Below are positions 34,028 through 44,311 of a stretch of DNA of 64,000 nucleotides, piece by piece. This DNA comes from Photobacterium sp. TY1-4 (lineage in GTDB: Bacteria > Pseudomonadota > Gammaproteobacteria > Enterobacterales > Vibrionaceae), in the NCBI RefSeq assembly GCF_025398175.1, contig NZ_CP099735.1, positions 1,550,001-1,614,000 on the forward strand. The letters run 5' to 3'. The notes below the pieces were generated by a model that worked only from the letters and a program-made list of their open reading frames with translations, was not told the origin of the DNA and did no database searches. Each line of letters opens with the position of its first letter. Position 1 is the stretch's first letter. A program made the position numbers and the translations under genes.

Positions 34028-35272
34028 GTGAATAATACATTATTACAAACAAACAAAACGGAAGATCAAAAAGTCACGCTGTCCAAGCGTGATATCCACT
34101 GGATGCTAAGTCTGTTCGGGACTGCGATTGGTGCAGGGATCCTGTTCCTGCCAATCAACCTGGGGCTTGGCGGCATTTGGCCCCTGGTCCTGATGGCGGT
34201 GCTGGCGTTTCCGATGACGTACCTGGCGCACCGTGGTCTGGCGCGCTTTGTGCTCTCTTCCTCTAACCCGAAAGCTGATTTTACCGATGTGGTGGATGAG
34301 CACTTTGGTAAAAACGCCGGTCGAATGATCTCTTTGCTGTATTTCCTTTCTATCTATCCAATTTTGCTCATTTACGGCGTGGGTCTGACCAATACAGTCG
34401 ACAGCTTTTTGGTGAACCAGTTGGGGCTGGCGTCACCACCACGCGTGTTGCTGTCTGGTGGTCTGGTGTTCGGTATGATCGCGATCATGATGGCGGGCGA
34501 AAAAGTCATGCTGAAAAGCTTCGAAGTCATGGTGTACCCGTTGGCGGGGATCCTGGGGATTCTGTCTGTGTACCTGATCCCGAACTGGCAGATGCCTGAT
34601 CTGTCGATGCCGTCGATGGGCGACTTTTCGATGACAGTCTGGCTGGCTGTGCCGGTGGTGGTGTTCTCGTTCAGCCACGCAGCGGCGGTTTCCAGCTTTG
34701 CCAATATTCAGCGCCGTCATTACGGTGAAAATGCGGTGAAGAAAACCGATCTGATCCTGAATCGCACCGCGATCATGTTGGTGACGTTTGTGCTGATGTT
34801 TGTCTTCTCTTGTGTACTGACGCTGTCTCCGGAGCAACTGATCCAAGCCAAAGCGGATAACATCTCGGTGTTGTCATTCCTGGCGAACGTGATGGATAAC
34901 CCGATCATTGCCACGCTGGGTCCACTGGTTGCATTTATCGCGATCACTTCTTCTTTCCTGGGCCATTTCTTGGGTGCGCGTGAAAGCCTGAACGGCTTGC
35001 TGGCGAAGAACACGAAGATGGGTGCGAAATCGGCGGATCGTCTGGGTATTGCGGTGATGTTCGTCACCATCTGGATCGCTGCAGTTGTGAACCCAAGTAT
35101 CCTGGGGATGATGGAAGCCTTGTCGGGTCCGGTGATTGCAATGATCCTGTTCATCCTGCCAACGTACGCCATCTATAAGGTGAAAGGAATGGCGCAATAC
35201 CGCAGCTGGACCAACATTTTCGTGTTGGTCACCGGGGTATTGGCCATCTCGGCACTGCTGGTGAACTTGTAA
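34028..35272 (+). CDS. sdaC: Serine-type amino acid permease (HAAAP family, SdaC/TdcC-like)
   Basis: This inner-membrane amino acid/proton symporter has about 414 residues from the GTG at 34028 (weak TAGG upstream; a GTG at 33983 is possible). Eleven hydrophobic segments are present. The family start is DIHWMLSLFGTAIGAGILFLPINLG (about 23-47), with FSFSHAAAVSSFANIQRRHY and FLGHFLGARESLNGLL further on. These match SdaC/TdcC-type serine-threonine permeases. The gene stands alone with its own strong terminator. Serine as substrate is the best guess. Confidence 0.85.
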   Translation: MNNTLLQTNKTEDQKVTLSKRDIHWMLSLFGTAIGAGILFLPINLGLGGIWPLVLMAVLAFPMTYLAHRGLARFVLSSSNPKADFTDVVDEHFGKNAGRMISLLYFLSIYPILLIYGVGLTNTVDSFLVNQLGLASPPRVLLSGGLVFGMIAIMMAGEKVMLKSFEVMVYPLAGILGILSVYLIPNWQMPDLSMPSMGDFSMTVWLAVPVVVFSFSHAAAVSSFANIQRRHYGENAVKKTDLILNRTAIMLVTFVLMFVFSCVLTLSPEQLIQAKADNISVLSFLANVMDNPIIATLGPLVAFIAITSSFLGHFLGARESLNGLLAKNTKMGAKSADRLGIAVMFVTIWIAAVVNPSILGMMEALSGPVIAMILFILPTYAIYKVKGMAQYRSWTNIFVLVTGVLAISALLVNL

Positions 35273-35301
35273 CCACGAGTATCTTATCCTGCACAGATTG
35301 A

Positions 35302-35330
35302 AAACAGGCGCTTCGGCGCCTGTTTTTGTT
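35302..35330 (+). terminator. Terminator of the permease gene
   Basis: AAACAGGCGC-TTCG-GCGCCTGTTT followed by TTGTTT. A classic intrinsic terminator with a stable UUCG tetraloop. Confidence 0.92.
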
Positions 35331-35483
35331 TGTCCGGCAGGGCAAGCCAAGACGTGGCAGGGGTGGCGGGTAGGGCTTTCGCGGCCGGGAAATGTTTGGC
35401 TGAAAAGAATCGAACAAGGTTCTGTCTGTTACGATGTGGTGGTAATCTAGTACTTCATATTCATATGCAGAAGAGGAAATAGT

Positions 35484-35822
35484 GTGCGAGTGCTTACTGG
35501 AACGGTCCTGATGTTCTGGCTCTTCTCTGCGGCGGCGCAAACCGAGCAGCATGAGCCGGGCAGCGTTTTTATCAATGAACTGAAATCCAAAGACAGGATG
35601 GAATTTGTCGGCGGCGGCAGTCGGCCGGTCGATAACCATATGGTCGATAAAAACAGTGTCTATCAGGATGTGAACCGAACGGACCCGACGGAATTCGGGG
35701 CCGGGATGAAGTTTAATGCGACCGATGATTTCAGCATTTCGATCCAGGCCGGGGGCGAGCTGATCGAGCAGCAGAATGTGGAAGTCGACAGCGGGGCATT
35801 GGTTTTCGAATTCAGCTACTAA
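35484..35822 (+). CDS. Small periplasmic protein of unknown function
   Basis: This 112-residue protein starts at GTG 35484 (AGAGGAAAT upstream). It has a Sec signal (RVLTGTVLMFWLFSAAAQT, cleavage near 19). The mature part is acidic and beta-like, ending GALVFEFSY with a C-terminal aromatic residue, reminiscent of outer-membrane or exported beta proteins but too short for a barrel. No family is recognised. It is not linked to an operon. Confidence 0.65.
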   Translation: MRVLTGTVLMFWLFSAAAQTEQHEPGSVFINELKSKDRMEFVGGGSRPVDNHMVDKNSVYQDVNRTDPTEFGAGMKFNATDDFSISIQAGGELIEQQNVEVDSGALVFEFSY

Positions 35823-36125
35823 AGCTCCTGCCGTGTTCTGATGTCTTGCGGTGCACGGGAGCTGTCTCTCTGTACCTGATCGGCCCTTTCGTACATGGCT
35901 GTCTCCCTCTCTGGAGCGTTCTCCCGAACAAGGCTGCCTTTCTGCTCAGGACTGTCCCGCCCGACGTTTCTATTCGTCGTCTTTCTGGATTTACAATGTA
36001 AAGTGTCGTTGATAGCTGATTTGGCTGTTTCGAATCCCTTCGACAGTGAAGTTGTGCCAATAAGTTCATATAAGGTAGTATATGCTCCTTTCATATAAAT
36101 CACGCTTACATTGATAGGGATGATA
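35823..36125. other. Intergenic region upstream of the M3 peptidase
   Basis: About 300 bases. I see no supported gene. The right part is AT-rich (AAGGTAGTATATGCTCC) and should hold the peptidase promoter. Confidence 0.4.
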
Positions 36126-37973
36126 ATGACAGCGACCGCATACCTGAATTCACTCAACCAGGACTACCTGGCCATCCACCGCACCAAGGAAGACTTTTTC
36201 TGGGAAACTTACATGGGCATGAGTGATGACCATGAAGGTTCTGCCAAGGCAGAAACGGCCTGGAACCAGTATCTGAGTGATCCGGCCAACATTGCAGAGG
36301 TTCGCCATCAAATTGAATCAGCGCAGGCGCTGCCGGAATCTGAGCAAAAAACGCAAACCTTGCTCGGGCTGAACGGCTGGCTGGCGATGTTCAAAGCGCA
36401 TGCGCTGGAATCGGCGCAGGCCCGCGAACTCAAGGCTGCATTGATTAAGTTTGAAGCCGCGCTGTTCGAGAAAAAGCAGAACCATGTGATGACCTATGTC
36501 GATGAGCAGGGACAAACGGCAGAAGGGTCGCTCCCGGTTCTGGCGGCGAACATTCGCACCAGCGATCAGGAAGCGGTACGCCGCAGCGCGCATCAGGCCC
36601 TGCTGGATCTGGAGCAATGGTTATTGCAAAACGGGTTTCTGGAGCTGGTCAAGCTGCGGAATGCCTTCGCCCGCTCGCTGGGGTATGACAACTTCTTTGA
36701 TTACTCTGTGGTCAAAACCGAGCAGATGACTGCTGACGAGCTGTTTGCGATTCTGGATGATTTTGAAGCCCGTACCCGGGACAGCCATCTGCGTAGCCTG
36801 CATCAGCTGGCGCAGGATAAGGGTGACGAAGCGCTATTGGGGCACAATTTCATCTATTCGTACTCCGGGGATGCGATGCGCGACCTGGATCCGTATGTCC
36901 CGTTTTCACAGTCGCTGCGTCGTTGGGTTGAATCCTTCGGCCGGCTGAATATCGATTACTCCGGTGCCGAGCTGACGCTGGACTTGCTGGATCGCAAAGG
37001 CAAGTACCAGAATGGCTTCTGCCATGGCCCAATCCCGTCCTTTTATGATCAGGACAACTGGGTGGCTGCCAAGGTCAACTTTACCAGCAACGCCAAGCCG
37101 GATCAGGTCGGCAGCGGCTTTGACGGCATCAACACCTTGTTCCACGAAGGCGGCCATGCAGCGCACTTTGCCAACGTGAAAATGAACTCGCCGTGTTTCT
37201 CGATGGAGTTCGCACCGACGTCCATGGCCTATGCCGAAACGCAGTCGATGTTTTGTGACAGCCTGCTGACTGATGCCGACTGGCTCAAACAGTATGCGCT
37301 GGACGCGGCAGGTAATCCGGTGCCGGATCACCTGATTAAGGCAATGATCGACAGCAAGCAGCCGTTCAAGGCCTACGAAGAGCGCAATATTTTGGTGGTG
37401 CCGTATTTTGAGCGGGCGCTGTACCAGTTGAGCGAAGAAGAACTGACACCGGAAAACGTGACCCGCCTGGCCCGCGAGAAGGAAATGCAAATTCTGGGAC
37501 TGGCCTGCAGCCCGCGTCCGCTGATGGCGATCCCGCACCTGCTGTCTGATGAAGCAGCTTGTTCGTACCAGGGGTATCTGCTGGCGCATATGGCGGTGTA
37601 CCAGACCCGTGCCTATTTCCTGGAGAAATTTGGGTACCTGACGGACAACCCGGAAATTGGTCCATTGCTGGCGAAACACTATTGGCATACCGGGAACAGC
37701 GTCAACCATAATGGCACTATTGAGAGCCTGACCGGTGAAGGCTTCAATGCCAAATACCTGGCCGATGCCTGTAACCTGACGGCCGAGCAGGCTTGGGAAG
37801 CGGCTCAGGCGAAGATGGCGTCGCTGCAATCGCGTCCGCGCGCAGAGCCGGCATCACTGAATGCAACGATTCAGGTTGTCGACGGGGCGAAAACACTGGC
37901 CAGCAATCAGATCTCTGATGAAGCCATGTGTACTGCCTTCGAAGACTATATCGTGAGTCACTACGGCCGATAA
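36126..37973 (+). CDS. M3-family zinc metallopeptidase
   Basis: This 615-residue cytoplasmic peptidase related to oligoendopeptidases has the zinc motif TLFHEGGHAAHF (about 337-348: His-Glu-Gly-Gly-His) and the third ligand Glu in MAYAETQSMFCDS. It lacks a signal peptide, so it would trim peptides in the cell. The start at 36126 follows TAGGGA; upstream TTG and ATG codons in frame are less well placed. The long helical N-domain (about 1-200) is typical of the family. It has its own terminator. Confidence 0.88.
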   Translation: MTATAYLNSLNQDYLAIHRTKEDFFWETYMGMSDDHEGSAKAETAWNQYLSDPANIAEVRHQIESAQALPESEQKTQTLLGLNGWLAMFKAHALESAQARELKAALIKFEAALFEKKQNHVMTYVDEQGQTAEGSLPVLAANIRTSDQEAVRRSAHQALLDLEQWLLQNGFLELVKLRNAFARSLGYDNFFDYSVVKTEQMTADELFAILDDFEARTRDSHLRSLHQLAQDKGDEALLGHNFIYSYSGDAMRDLDPYVPFSQSLRRWVESFGRLNIDYSGAELTLDLLDRKGKYQNGFCHGPIPSFYDQDNWVAAKVNFTSNAKPDQVGSGFDGINTLFHEGGHAAHFANVKMNSPCFSMEFAPTSMAYAETQSMFCDSLLTDADWLKQYALDAAGNPVPDHLIKAMIDSKQPFKAYEERNILVVPYFERALYQLSEEELTPENVTRLAREKEMQILGLACSPRPLMAIPHLLSDEAACSYQGYLLAHMAVYQTRAYFLEKFGYLTDNPEIGPLLAKHYWHTGNSVNHNGTIESLTGEGFNAKYLADACNLTAEQAWEAAQAKMASLQSRPRAEPASLNATIQVVDGAKTLASNQISDEAMCTAFEDYIVSHYGR

Positions 37974-38010
37974 TCACCACCTGATCACAAGGCGCAAGCC
38001 CTGAAACAAC

Positions 38011-38046
38011 AAAACGCCGATGAAGAGGATTCATCGGCGTTTTTTG
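38011..38046. terminator. Strong bidirectional terminator
   Basis: The 14-bp stem AAAACGCCGATGAA/TTCATCGGCGTTTT has loop GAGGA and more T's on the right. It separates the convergent peptidase and flavin-reductase genes. Confidence 0.93.
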
Positions 38047-38075
38047 TTTGAGCAGCCATGTAACGGCGCTGCGGG

Positions 38076-38609
38076 TTATTTCAGATGGTTGAGGTGGCTG
38101 ACGGCGTCTTTGAGTTGCTCGTTAAGCTCCGGGTGGGTCAGCACCTGTTTGTCGGTGTCGAAGTTATCGTAGAAGCTCGGAATCGACAGGCTGGCTTTAA
38201 CGACACCGTTGAAGTACGGCGCTGAATTCACTGCCGCAGCCAGGACACTCGCGCCGCCCATGGAGCCGGGAGAGGTTGACAGCAGCACCATCGATTTATT
38301 CTGAAACACTTTCGGCTCAATGCGCGAACACCAGTCGAACAGGTTTTTATACCCGACCGTGTATGAGCCGTTATGCTCGGCAAATGAAATCATGATGCCG
38401 CAGCTGTCAGTGATCTTGGCCAGAAAATCTTTGGCTTTCTGCGGGTGGCCCAGTTCAAGCTCCTTATCCTGGCTGTAGAGCGGCAGCTCGTAGTCGTTCA
38501 AATCCAATAGCTCGACTTCGACTTTATCCAGCAGGTTGGCAGCATACGTAACCAGTTGTTTGTTGATCGACTTGGAATGGGTGCTGGCTGCAAAAGCAAT
38601 CACCTTCAT
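38076..38609 (-). CDS. NADPH-dependent FMN reductase
   Basis: This 177-residue flavodoxin-fold reductase binds FMN through AASTHSKSINKQLV at the N-terminus (phosphate loop) and SFAEHNGSYTVGYKNLFDW (about 74-92). LLSTSPGSMGGASVL forms the second flavin loop. It would reduce FMN, quinones or azo/chromate-type substrates with NADPH. Start and length match the family. A DoxX gene lies upstream on the same strand; the two may act in redox stress, but the 127-base gap leaves co-transcription open. Confidence 0.9.
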   Translation of the reverse strand: MKVIAFAASTHSKSINKQLVTYAANLLDKVEVELLDLNDYELPLYSQDKELELGHPQKAKDFLAKITDSCGIMISFAEHNGSYTVGYKNLFDWCSRIEPKVFQNKSMVLLSTSPGSMGGASVLAAAVNSAPYFNGVVKASLSIPSFYDNFDTDKQVLTHPELNEQLKDAVSHLNHLK

Positions 38610-38736
38610 AACGTGCTCCTTGTAGTGAAAGGTTGTGACTAGGGCAGGTTGCCCGTCTGAAATGCATCACACTTCAGACGGATACGTTGAATATCCTGTT
38701 GAGAGTATCTCAGACCTTGCCCCCGGAGAACACTCT

Positions 38737-39186
38737 TTAGCGTGACAACTGACGCACCAGCCAGTTATCGGTGGACACAGATCCGGCTCCGGAGAGCATC
38801 AGCGAGACGGATGCCGCCAGCAGTGCCAGACCGAACTCATAGCCGTTGTTCGCCAGAAAGAGGCCGTTTTCCAGGTGGACGCTGACAATCGCGACGACCA
38901 TGGTCACGGCTAGGATCAGCGCGGTCGGGCGGGTGAGCAGGCCGAGTACCAGAAGCAGCCCCCCGAAGAACTCGGCACTGCCGGCCATTAAGGCCATCAA
39001 CACACCGGGTTCCAGACCAATCGAAGCCATCCACTGGCCGGTACCTTCCAGGCCGTAGCCGCCAAACCAGCCAAACAGTTTTTGGGAACCATGGGCCATG
39101 AAAATGATCCCGGCCGGAATACGCAGGCTCAGGGCACCCATGCCGGCTTTGCTGTGCAGAATCGTCGTCAGTGTTTGCTTGTTCAT
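38737..39186 (-). CDS. DoxX family membrane protein
   Basis: This 149-residue protein has four membrane helices. DoxX marks are SLRIPAGIIFMAHGSQKLFGWFGGYG (about 18-43) and AGSAEFFGGLLLVLGLLTRPTA. The start at 39186 has GAGGTAA upstream. Relatives are linked to redox and thiol homeostasis; the exact role is unknown. The inverted repeat GTTCGAATTTTTTGAAC at about 39314-39330 lies in the promoter region and may be a regulator site. Confidence 0.88.
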   Translation of the reverse strand: MNKQTLTTILHSKAGMGALSLRIPAGIIFMAHGSQKLFGWFGGYGLEGTGQWMASIGLEPGVLMALMAGSAEFFGGLLLVLGLLTRPTALILAVTMVVAIVSVHLENGLFLANNGYEFGLALLAASVSLMLSGAGSVSTDNWLVRQLSR

Positions 39187-39463
39187 CAGAGTTACCTCAA
39201 AAAATTCGAATGTCTGTTTTCTCGTGAGACAAGTTCGCATGCCTTCTCTCATCGCTTGGTTGTTAGTGTAGGTGAGCTAAAGCGCGGTGATAAGCCGTCA
39301 GATTTGAATAGATAGTTCGAATTTTTTGAACGACCAAAGGTAAGGCCCTGATACGCGTGAGATGCAGATCATGACCGTCAAAATCACGCCCCGGCGACCT
39401 GCAATTGGAAGGCCTGTTTTCACGGAACGCTCGTTTTCAGGCCATCAGCGGAGCATCGCAGGA

Positions 39464-42304
39464 TTATGTCCGGCGCAGGCGTGTTTGCAGCGTCGGATGC
39501 GAGGTCACCAAATCATGAAAAGCTGATTTTTCGAGCACCAGTAACTCGCAATAGTCGGTCGCGACGACATCGGCATTGCGCGGGTTGTCGGTGAGCAGCG
39601 CCTGCTCCCCGAAAAAATCCCCCCGGCCAAGCGATATTGCGGGCTCACCGTGTCCGGCCCGGACTTCAACCGTGCCGGCAGCGATTAGATACAGGGCATC
39701 ACCGACTTCCCCCCGGATCACGAGGGGTTCCCCGGGGGCAGCAACGCGGGTTTGCAGGCGACGGACAATCGCCTGGAGCTCATCGGGGTGGAGGGCACTG
39801 AATAAAGGCACCTGAGCGATAAGCTGGCCCGGGCTCAGCCGTTGCTCGGCAGCGTGGGTGATCTGAGCCCGTAGTTCCGGATGGTCTGCGGTGAGCTGCT
39901 GGAAATCTGTCAGTTTCAGCATCAGTAACTGGCAGTAGCTGATGGCCGTGACATGGGCATTGCGCGGAGCCTGGGTCAGCAGCGCCAGTTCGCCGAAAAA
40001 GTCCCCGCTGCCGAGCCGGACCGGTTTGGGGAGCACTTCGGCTTCAACTGCGCCGCTGGAGATAAAATACATCGCATTGCCGGGCTCGCCCTGGGTGATA
40101 ATGCGCTCACCCGGCACCACCAGCAGCGGTGTCAGCTTGGTCGCGATTTGCTGCCGTTGGGCTGCTTGCAGCGGGGCGAAGAACGGCACCTTGGCGACCA
40201 GGGTTTCCGGCTCCAGGCCGAGATCCAGCTTCGGCTGGCGATCCATGATCCGGCTGCGTTTATCCAGCTCCCGGGTTAAATCCGCGAACACTTCCTGGCT
40301 GATCATATTTTCACTGAGCATCTGGCGATAATTGGTTTCTTCGAGTCGCAACGCCACCCGCACTAAATGGCGCTTCTGTAGGGTCTCGGCATAGTCAGGA
40401 TATTGCAGACGCAGGGCGTCCAGTGCCTGGCGGGTGAGTTTCAGCCGGGTTTGCAACAGCGGGGCCAGGCGGTCGGCAACAGGCTCACCAAACAGCGGCG
40501 GGATCTTGTCCCGGTTGTAGTCCAGCAGCGACGTCACGACGGTTTCGACGACCGTCAGCACTTCAAACCGGTTGGCGAGCTGGATCGCCAGCGGTCGGAT
40601 CAAGTGGCCATATTGCTGGAGCCATAAGGCGCATTTGAACGTCACCCCGTAACCCAATGTTTGCCGGTAGGCGTGATTGTAGCCTTCGACTTCGTTCATT
40701 TTCAGGCTGTCTTGCAGGGCATCGGCATGAAACAGCAGGGTTCGGCTGATTTTGGCGGAGTCCAGCCCGTCGGCAAAGCGCTGCAGGTACAGGTGCCGCT
40801 CATGATTGGTCAGGGTGGTCAGGCCGACACTGAGCGTGACAGTATCGGGCTGTGCGGTGTCAGTCGACATCGAGCGTTTGACCCGGCTCAGCCGCTGCTC
40901 GTAGATATCGGCAACCCCGGTCGCAATGGCAGGCGCGATGCGATCGGTGCGGGCGGCATGATCCAGCCCTTTGCGGATCCGTTTGATCGACAGGGCCATG
41001 ACCCGGTTGCGGATCATCTGCTCCGCCGGCGGGAGGCGATCCAACCCAAAAAAGCGCATCATCATCCCCATGGTGGGTGCATTCACGAACAGGGTAATGA
41101 GCACAAAGCCGGTTACCAGCGCAGCGATGAAGGCTTTGATGTCCTGATCAATGCCCGGCGTTTCGAGGATCACCAGCGCCAGCGCGAGGGAAACGGCGCC
41201 CCGCAGACCTCCCCATAACATCACGGTGCGGAAGGTCAAGCTGATTTTCTGGCCCAGCCCGACCTTGTTGAGCAGGGGCAGGATCAGGTACAACACCACG
41301 CTTCGGGCGGCAAAGGCGGTGATGGTCAATACTGTCAGCGCCAGCAGCTGTGCCCCGGTAAAGGTGATCAGGACTTTGGGCACCAGTAACCCGACCAGGA
41401 AGAAGATCAGCGAGTTGGCCCAAAACGCCAGCTCTTCCCAGGTTTCGGTGAGGGCGTGCCAGGTTTTGGGGGAGATCTGGGTCCGGCCGTAGGAATTCAT
41501 CAGGAGTCCGGCCGTGACCACGGCCATCACACCGGAGACATGAAGATAATGCTCGGCAAAGAGAAAACTGAGATAGGCCAGACAAATTGTCAGGGTGATT
41601 TCGACCAGCGGCATATTGCGCAGTTTGCCGATCAGGGCGGCGACCAGCACGGATGCGATCAGGCCGACGAGGATCCCGCCGCAGAAGACTTTGAGAAATT
41701 GCCCGGTGGCCGAGAGGAGTCCGGCCTGGGCCTCGCCGAGTAAGATAGCCACTAAAATCGTAAACAGCACGATGGCCGTCGCGTCGTTGAGCAGGCTTTC
41801 CCCTTCCACCAGAATGGTCAGCCGCTTCGGCGCGCCGAGGTTTTTAAAAATCGCCACAATCGCGACCGGGTCGGTGGCGGAAACAATCGCCCCCAGCAAC
41901 AGGCAGGCGACCAGACTGATGTCGGAAACACCCCAGACCAGCACCCCGACCAGAACACAGGAAATCAACAGGCCGAGGACCGCCAGCAGCAGGATCGGGC
42001 CGATATCCCTCATCAGGTGGCGGGCATTGATATTCAGGGCCGACTCAAAGATCAATGCTGGCAGGAACACAAAGAACACCGCTTCCGAGGTAATGTTGAG
42101 GGCTTCAAGCGAGGCCAGAAAATCACCGAACAGGCCCGGCGGGTGTTCACCCCCTGCGGTCAGAACTAGGATCCCCAGCAAGCTCCCTGCGACAGCCAGC
42201 AGGACGGTATAGGGAAAATTGATCCGGTTGGCGATGGGCAGGAGCAGACTGGCAATGGTCAGCAGGCCGATCAGGCCCAGCACTAACAGAAAAGTGTCAT
42301 GCAT
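39464..42304 (-). CDS. CPA1 cation/proton antiporter with two cyclic-nucleotide-binding domains
   Basis: This 946-residue protein has an NhaP/CPA1 membrane domain (about 5-420), with ion-site motif ATDPVAIVAIF (143-153) and the neighbouring VEGESLLNDATAIVLF. A long helical linker (about 430-680) follows, then two tandem cNMP-binding domains. These read GEPGNAMYFISSGAVEAEV with GELALLTQAPRNAHV, and GEVGDALYLIAAGTVEVRA with GEQALLTDNPRNADV. Both retain the phosphate-cassette Gly-Glu and Arg. It would exchange Na+ or K+ for H+ under cAMP or cGMP control. It is divergent from a membrane adenylyl cyclase 204 bases away, the obvious source of that signal. Confidence 0.9.
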   Translation of the reverse strand: MHDTFLLVLGLIGLLTIASLLLPIANRINFPYTVLLAVAGSLLGILVLTAGGEHPPGLFGDFLASLEALNITSEAVFFVFLPALIFESALNINARHLMRDIGPILLLAVLGLLISCVLVGVLVWGVSDISLVACLLLGAIVSATDPVAIVAIFKNLGAPKRLTILVEGESLLNDATAIVLFTILVAILLGEAQAGLLSATGQFLKVFCGGILVGLIASVLVAALIGKLRNMPLVEITLTICLAYLSFLFAEHYLHVSGVMAVVTAGLLMNSYGRTQISPKTWHALTETWEELAFWANSLIFFLVGLLVPKVLITFTGAQLLALTVLTITAFAARSVVLYLILPLLNKVGLGQKISLTFRTVMLWGGLRGAVSLALALVILETPGIDQDIKAFIAALVTGFVLITLFVNAPTMGMMMRFFGLDRLPPAEQMIRNRVMALSIKRIRKGLDHAARTDRIAPAIATGVADIYEQRLSRVKRSMSTDTAQPDTVTLSVGLTTLTNHERHLYLQRFADGLDSAKISRTLLFHADALQDSLKMNEVEGYNHAYRQTLGYGVTFKCALWLQQYGHLIRPLAIQLANRFEVLTVVETVVTSLLDYNRDKIPPLFGEPVADRLAPLLQTRLKLTRQALDALRLQYPDYAETLQKRHLVRVALRLEETNYRQMLSENMISQEVFADLTRELDKRSRIMDRQPKLDLGLEPETLVAKVPFFAPLQAAQRQQIATKLTPLLVVPGERIITQGEPGNAMYFISSGAVEAEVLPKPVRLGSGDFFGELALLTQAPRNAHVTAISYCQLLMLKLTDFQQLTADHPELRAQITHAAEQRLSPGQLIAQVPLFSALHPDELQAIVRRLQTRVAAPGEPLVIRGEVGDALYLIAAGTVEVRAGHGEPAISLGRGDFFGEQALLTDNPRNADVVATDYCELLVLEKSAFHDLVTSHPTLQTRLRRT

Positions 42305-42508
42305 GCGCGTTCTCCGAGCGTCGCTGCCTGCCGTGGCGGTGAGTTTTCTCTCCCCCCGGATATCCGTTCGATGTTCAGTTGTGGGTTCTTATCAGATTAG
42401 TTCATTTTGGCTCGGTGATCGGCTGGCAGCCAGCGCTAAAACATGCGCAAAAGAGTGACGGCAGGCCGACTATACTGATTTTGAATACTGCTCAAAACAG
42501 GGGGTGTG

Positions 42509-44299
42509 ATGGGGCTTTTGCAAAAGAGTCTGAAAGCACGGATGACGGCTTACTTTCTGCTGGTTTCCGTGCTGGTGGTGGTGGCGCTGGCGTTGGTGAC
42601 CTATCAGCTGGCCGCAGCGACGCATCAGGAGATGGCCATCGCCCAGTTTGATGTGACTGCAGAGCATAAAGCTTCAGAAATTCAACGCTATATCGATGAC
42701 CAGGTGGCGATTGTCACCGGTATGGCCCGGCTGGGAGAATTGCAACGGGCGGTCAGTGACTTAGTGGGGGAAACGCCGGACTCGACTCAGTACCAGACTG
42801 CCTACTTCAAGCTGGTTGAAATGCTTTATTTCTCGACGTTTCTCGATAGCCGGGTGGCACGGGTTTCCGACCTGACCGAAATATTTATGATGACCAAAGT
42901 CGGCGGCCATGTTTTTTTTTCCACCCAGCCGGTGCATGAGGGGGAGTACCGGCATAGCGATCAGTCTTTCATTGAGGGGCTGAAAGGCACCTTTGTGCAA
43001 AAAGTCTATCCGTCACCGGAAACTGCGGCGCCGACCTTGACCGTGTCGACCCCGCTGTACTCCCCGGTTGGTGAGTTGATCGGGGTTCTGGCCGCGCATA
43101 TCCGGCTGTCCGTACTGGTGGAAATTGCCGGTCGGCAAAGTGCCCGAGCCGAGCCGGTGGCGTCGTATCTGGTTGATTCGCTCAACCGGGTGATTTCCGC
43201 CGATCGATTCGGGAGTGAAGCGTATCCCCGCGGGGTTCATAGCGAAGGGATTGATGCGGCTTTGCGTGGCGAGCGCGGCGCCGGGTTGTATGACAACTAT
43301 GCCGGAGAGGCGGTGATTGGCAGTTATCGCTGGTTACCGACGCTGGGAGTTGCCCTAATCTCCGAGATCCCGGCCAGTATCGCGCTGGCCCCGGCGAACC
43401 GGTTCGGCGGGATGATCCTGGCCGTCGGCCTGCTGGCGGTTGGGGTACTCAGCGTGGGGATCTACCTGATCGCCGCCCGGATCACCCAGCCCATTACGGC
43501 CGTGACGGACACCACCCAGAAAATTACCGCTGGCGATTTGTCGCAGGTTGCGCCGGTCCTGACCGAGGATGAAACCGGGTTGCTGGCTCAGAACTTTAAC
43601 CAGATGATCGGGCGGTTGAAGCATACCCTGGATGATTTGGCGGAAGCGCAGGAAAAATCAGAGCACCTGCTGCTGAATGTCCTCCCAGCGCCCATTGCGG
43701 CCCGGCTCAAGCAAGGGGAAGAAACGATCGCGGACAGCTATGCCGATGTGACTATTTTGTTTGCTGACATCGTCAACTTCACGCCCTTGTCCGCTGAGTT
43801 GGCGGCGGCGGATTTGGTCGGATTGCTCAATGAGATCTTTTGTGAGTTTGACCGCCTGAGTGAAGCCCGGGGCCTGGAGAAAATCAAAACCATGGGCGAT
43901 GCCTATATGGTCGGGGCGGGATTGCCGATCCCGCAGGCTGATCATGCCGAGGTCATCGCTGAAATGGCATTGGATATGCTTGATGTGATTGCCTGCTTTA
44001 ATCGCAAGCACCAACGGGACCTGAGCATTCGTATCGGCATCAACACCGGCCCGGTGGTGGCCGGCGTTATCGGGACCAAAAAGTTCATCTACGATATCTG
44101 GGGCGATGCGGTCAATACTGCCTCAAGAATGGAATCGCAGGGGTTGAAAGGGGGGATTCAGATCACAGAAGCGACCTACCGGCATCTTCGTGATCGCTAT
44201 CTCTTTGAAGACCGTGGAATGATCGAGATTAAAGGCAAGGGCAAAATGCATACTTACATCCTCACCGGACGTAAGGACAACGCGGCGCAACAAGTCTAG
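42509..44299 (+). CDS. Membrane class III adenylyl cyclase with Cache-like sensor and HAMP
   Basis: This cyclase has about 596 residues from the ATG at 42509 (AGGGGG upstream). The order is: N-terminal helix (about 10-30), periplasmic Cache-like sensor (about 35-295, with VSTPLYSPVGELIGVLAAHI), second helix, HAMP (about 325-375), coiled linker, then the cyclase domain (about 400-590). Metal Asp residues are in ILFADIVNF and KTMGDAYM. The base-selecting pair is Lys (EKIKTMGD) and Asp (YDIWGD), which favours ATP, so cAMP. The transition-state Asn and Arg are in DAVNTASRMES. It forms an operon with the orphan binding lipoprotein and is divergent from the cNMP-gated antiporter. Confidence 0.92.
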   Translation: MGLLQKSLKARMTAYFLLVSVLVVVALALVTYQLAAATHQEMAIAQFDVTAEHKASEIQRYIDDQVAIVTGMARLGELQRAVSDLVGETPDSTQYQTAYFKLVEMLYFSTFLDSRVARVSDLTEIFMMTKVGGHVFFSTQPVHEGEYRHSDQSFIEGLKGTFVQKVYPSPETAAPTLTVSTPLYSPVGELIGVLAAHIRLSVLVEIAGRQSARAEPVASYLVDSLNRVISADRFGSEAYPRGVHSEGIDAALRGERGAGLYDNYAGEAVIGSYRWLPTLGVALISEIPASIALAPANRFGGMILAVGLLAVGVLSVGIYLIAARITQPITAVTDTTQKITAGDLSQVAPVLTEDETGLLAQNFNQMIGRLKHTLDDLAEAQEKSEHLLLNVLPAPIAARLKQGEETIADSYADVTILFADIVNFTPLSAELAAADLVGLLNEIFCEFDRLSEARGLEKIKTMGDAYMVGAGLPIPQADHAEVIAEMALDMLDVIACFNRKHQRDLSIRIGINTGPVVAGVIGTKKFIYDIWGDAVNTASRMESQGLKGGIQITEATYRHLRDRYLFEDRGMIEIKGKGKMHTYILTGRKDNAAQQV

Positions 44300-44311
44300 A
44301 AGGGGAGATCG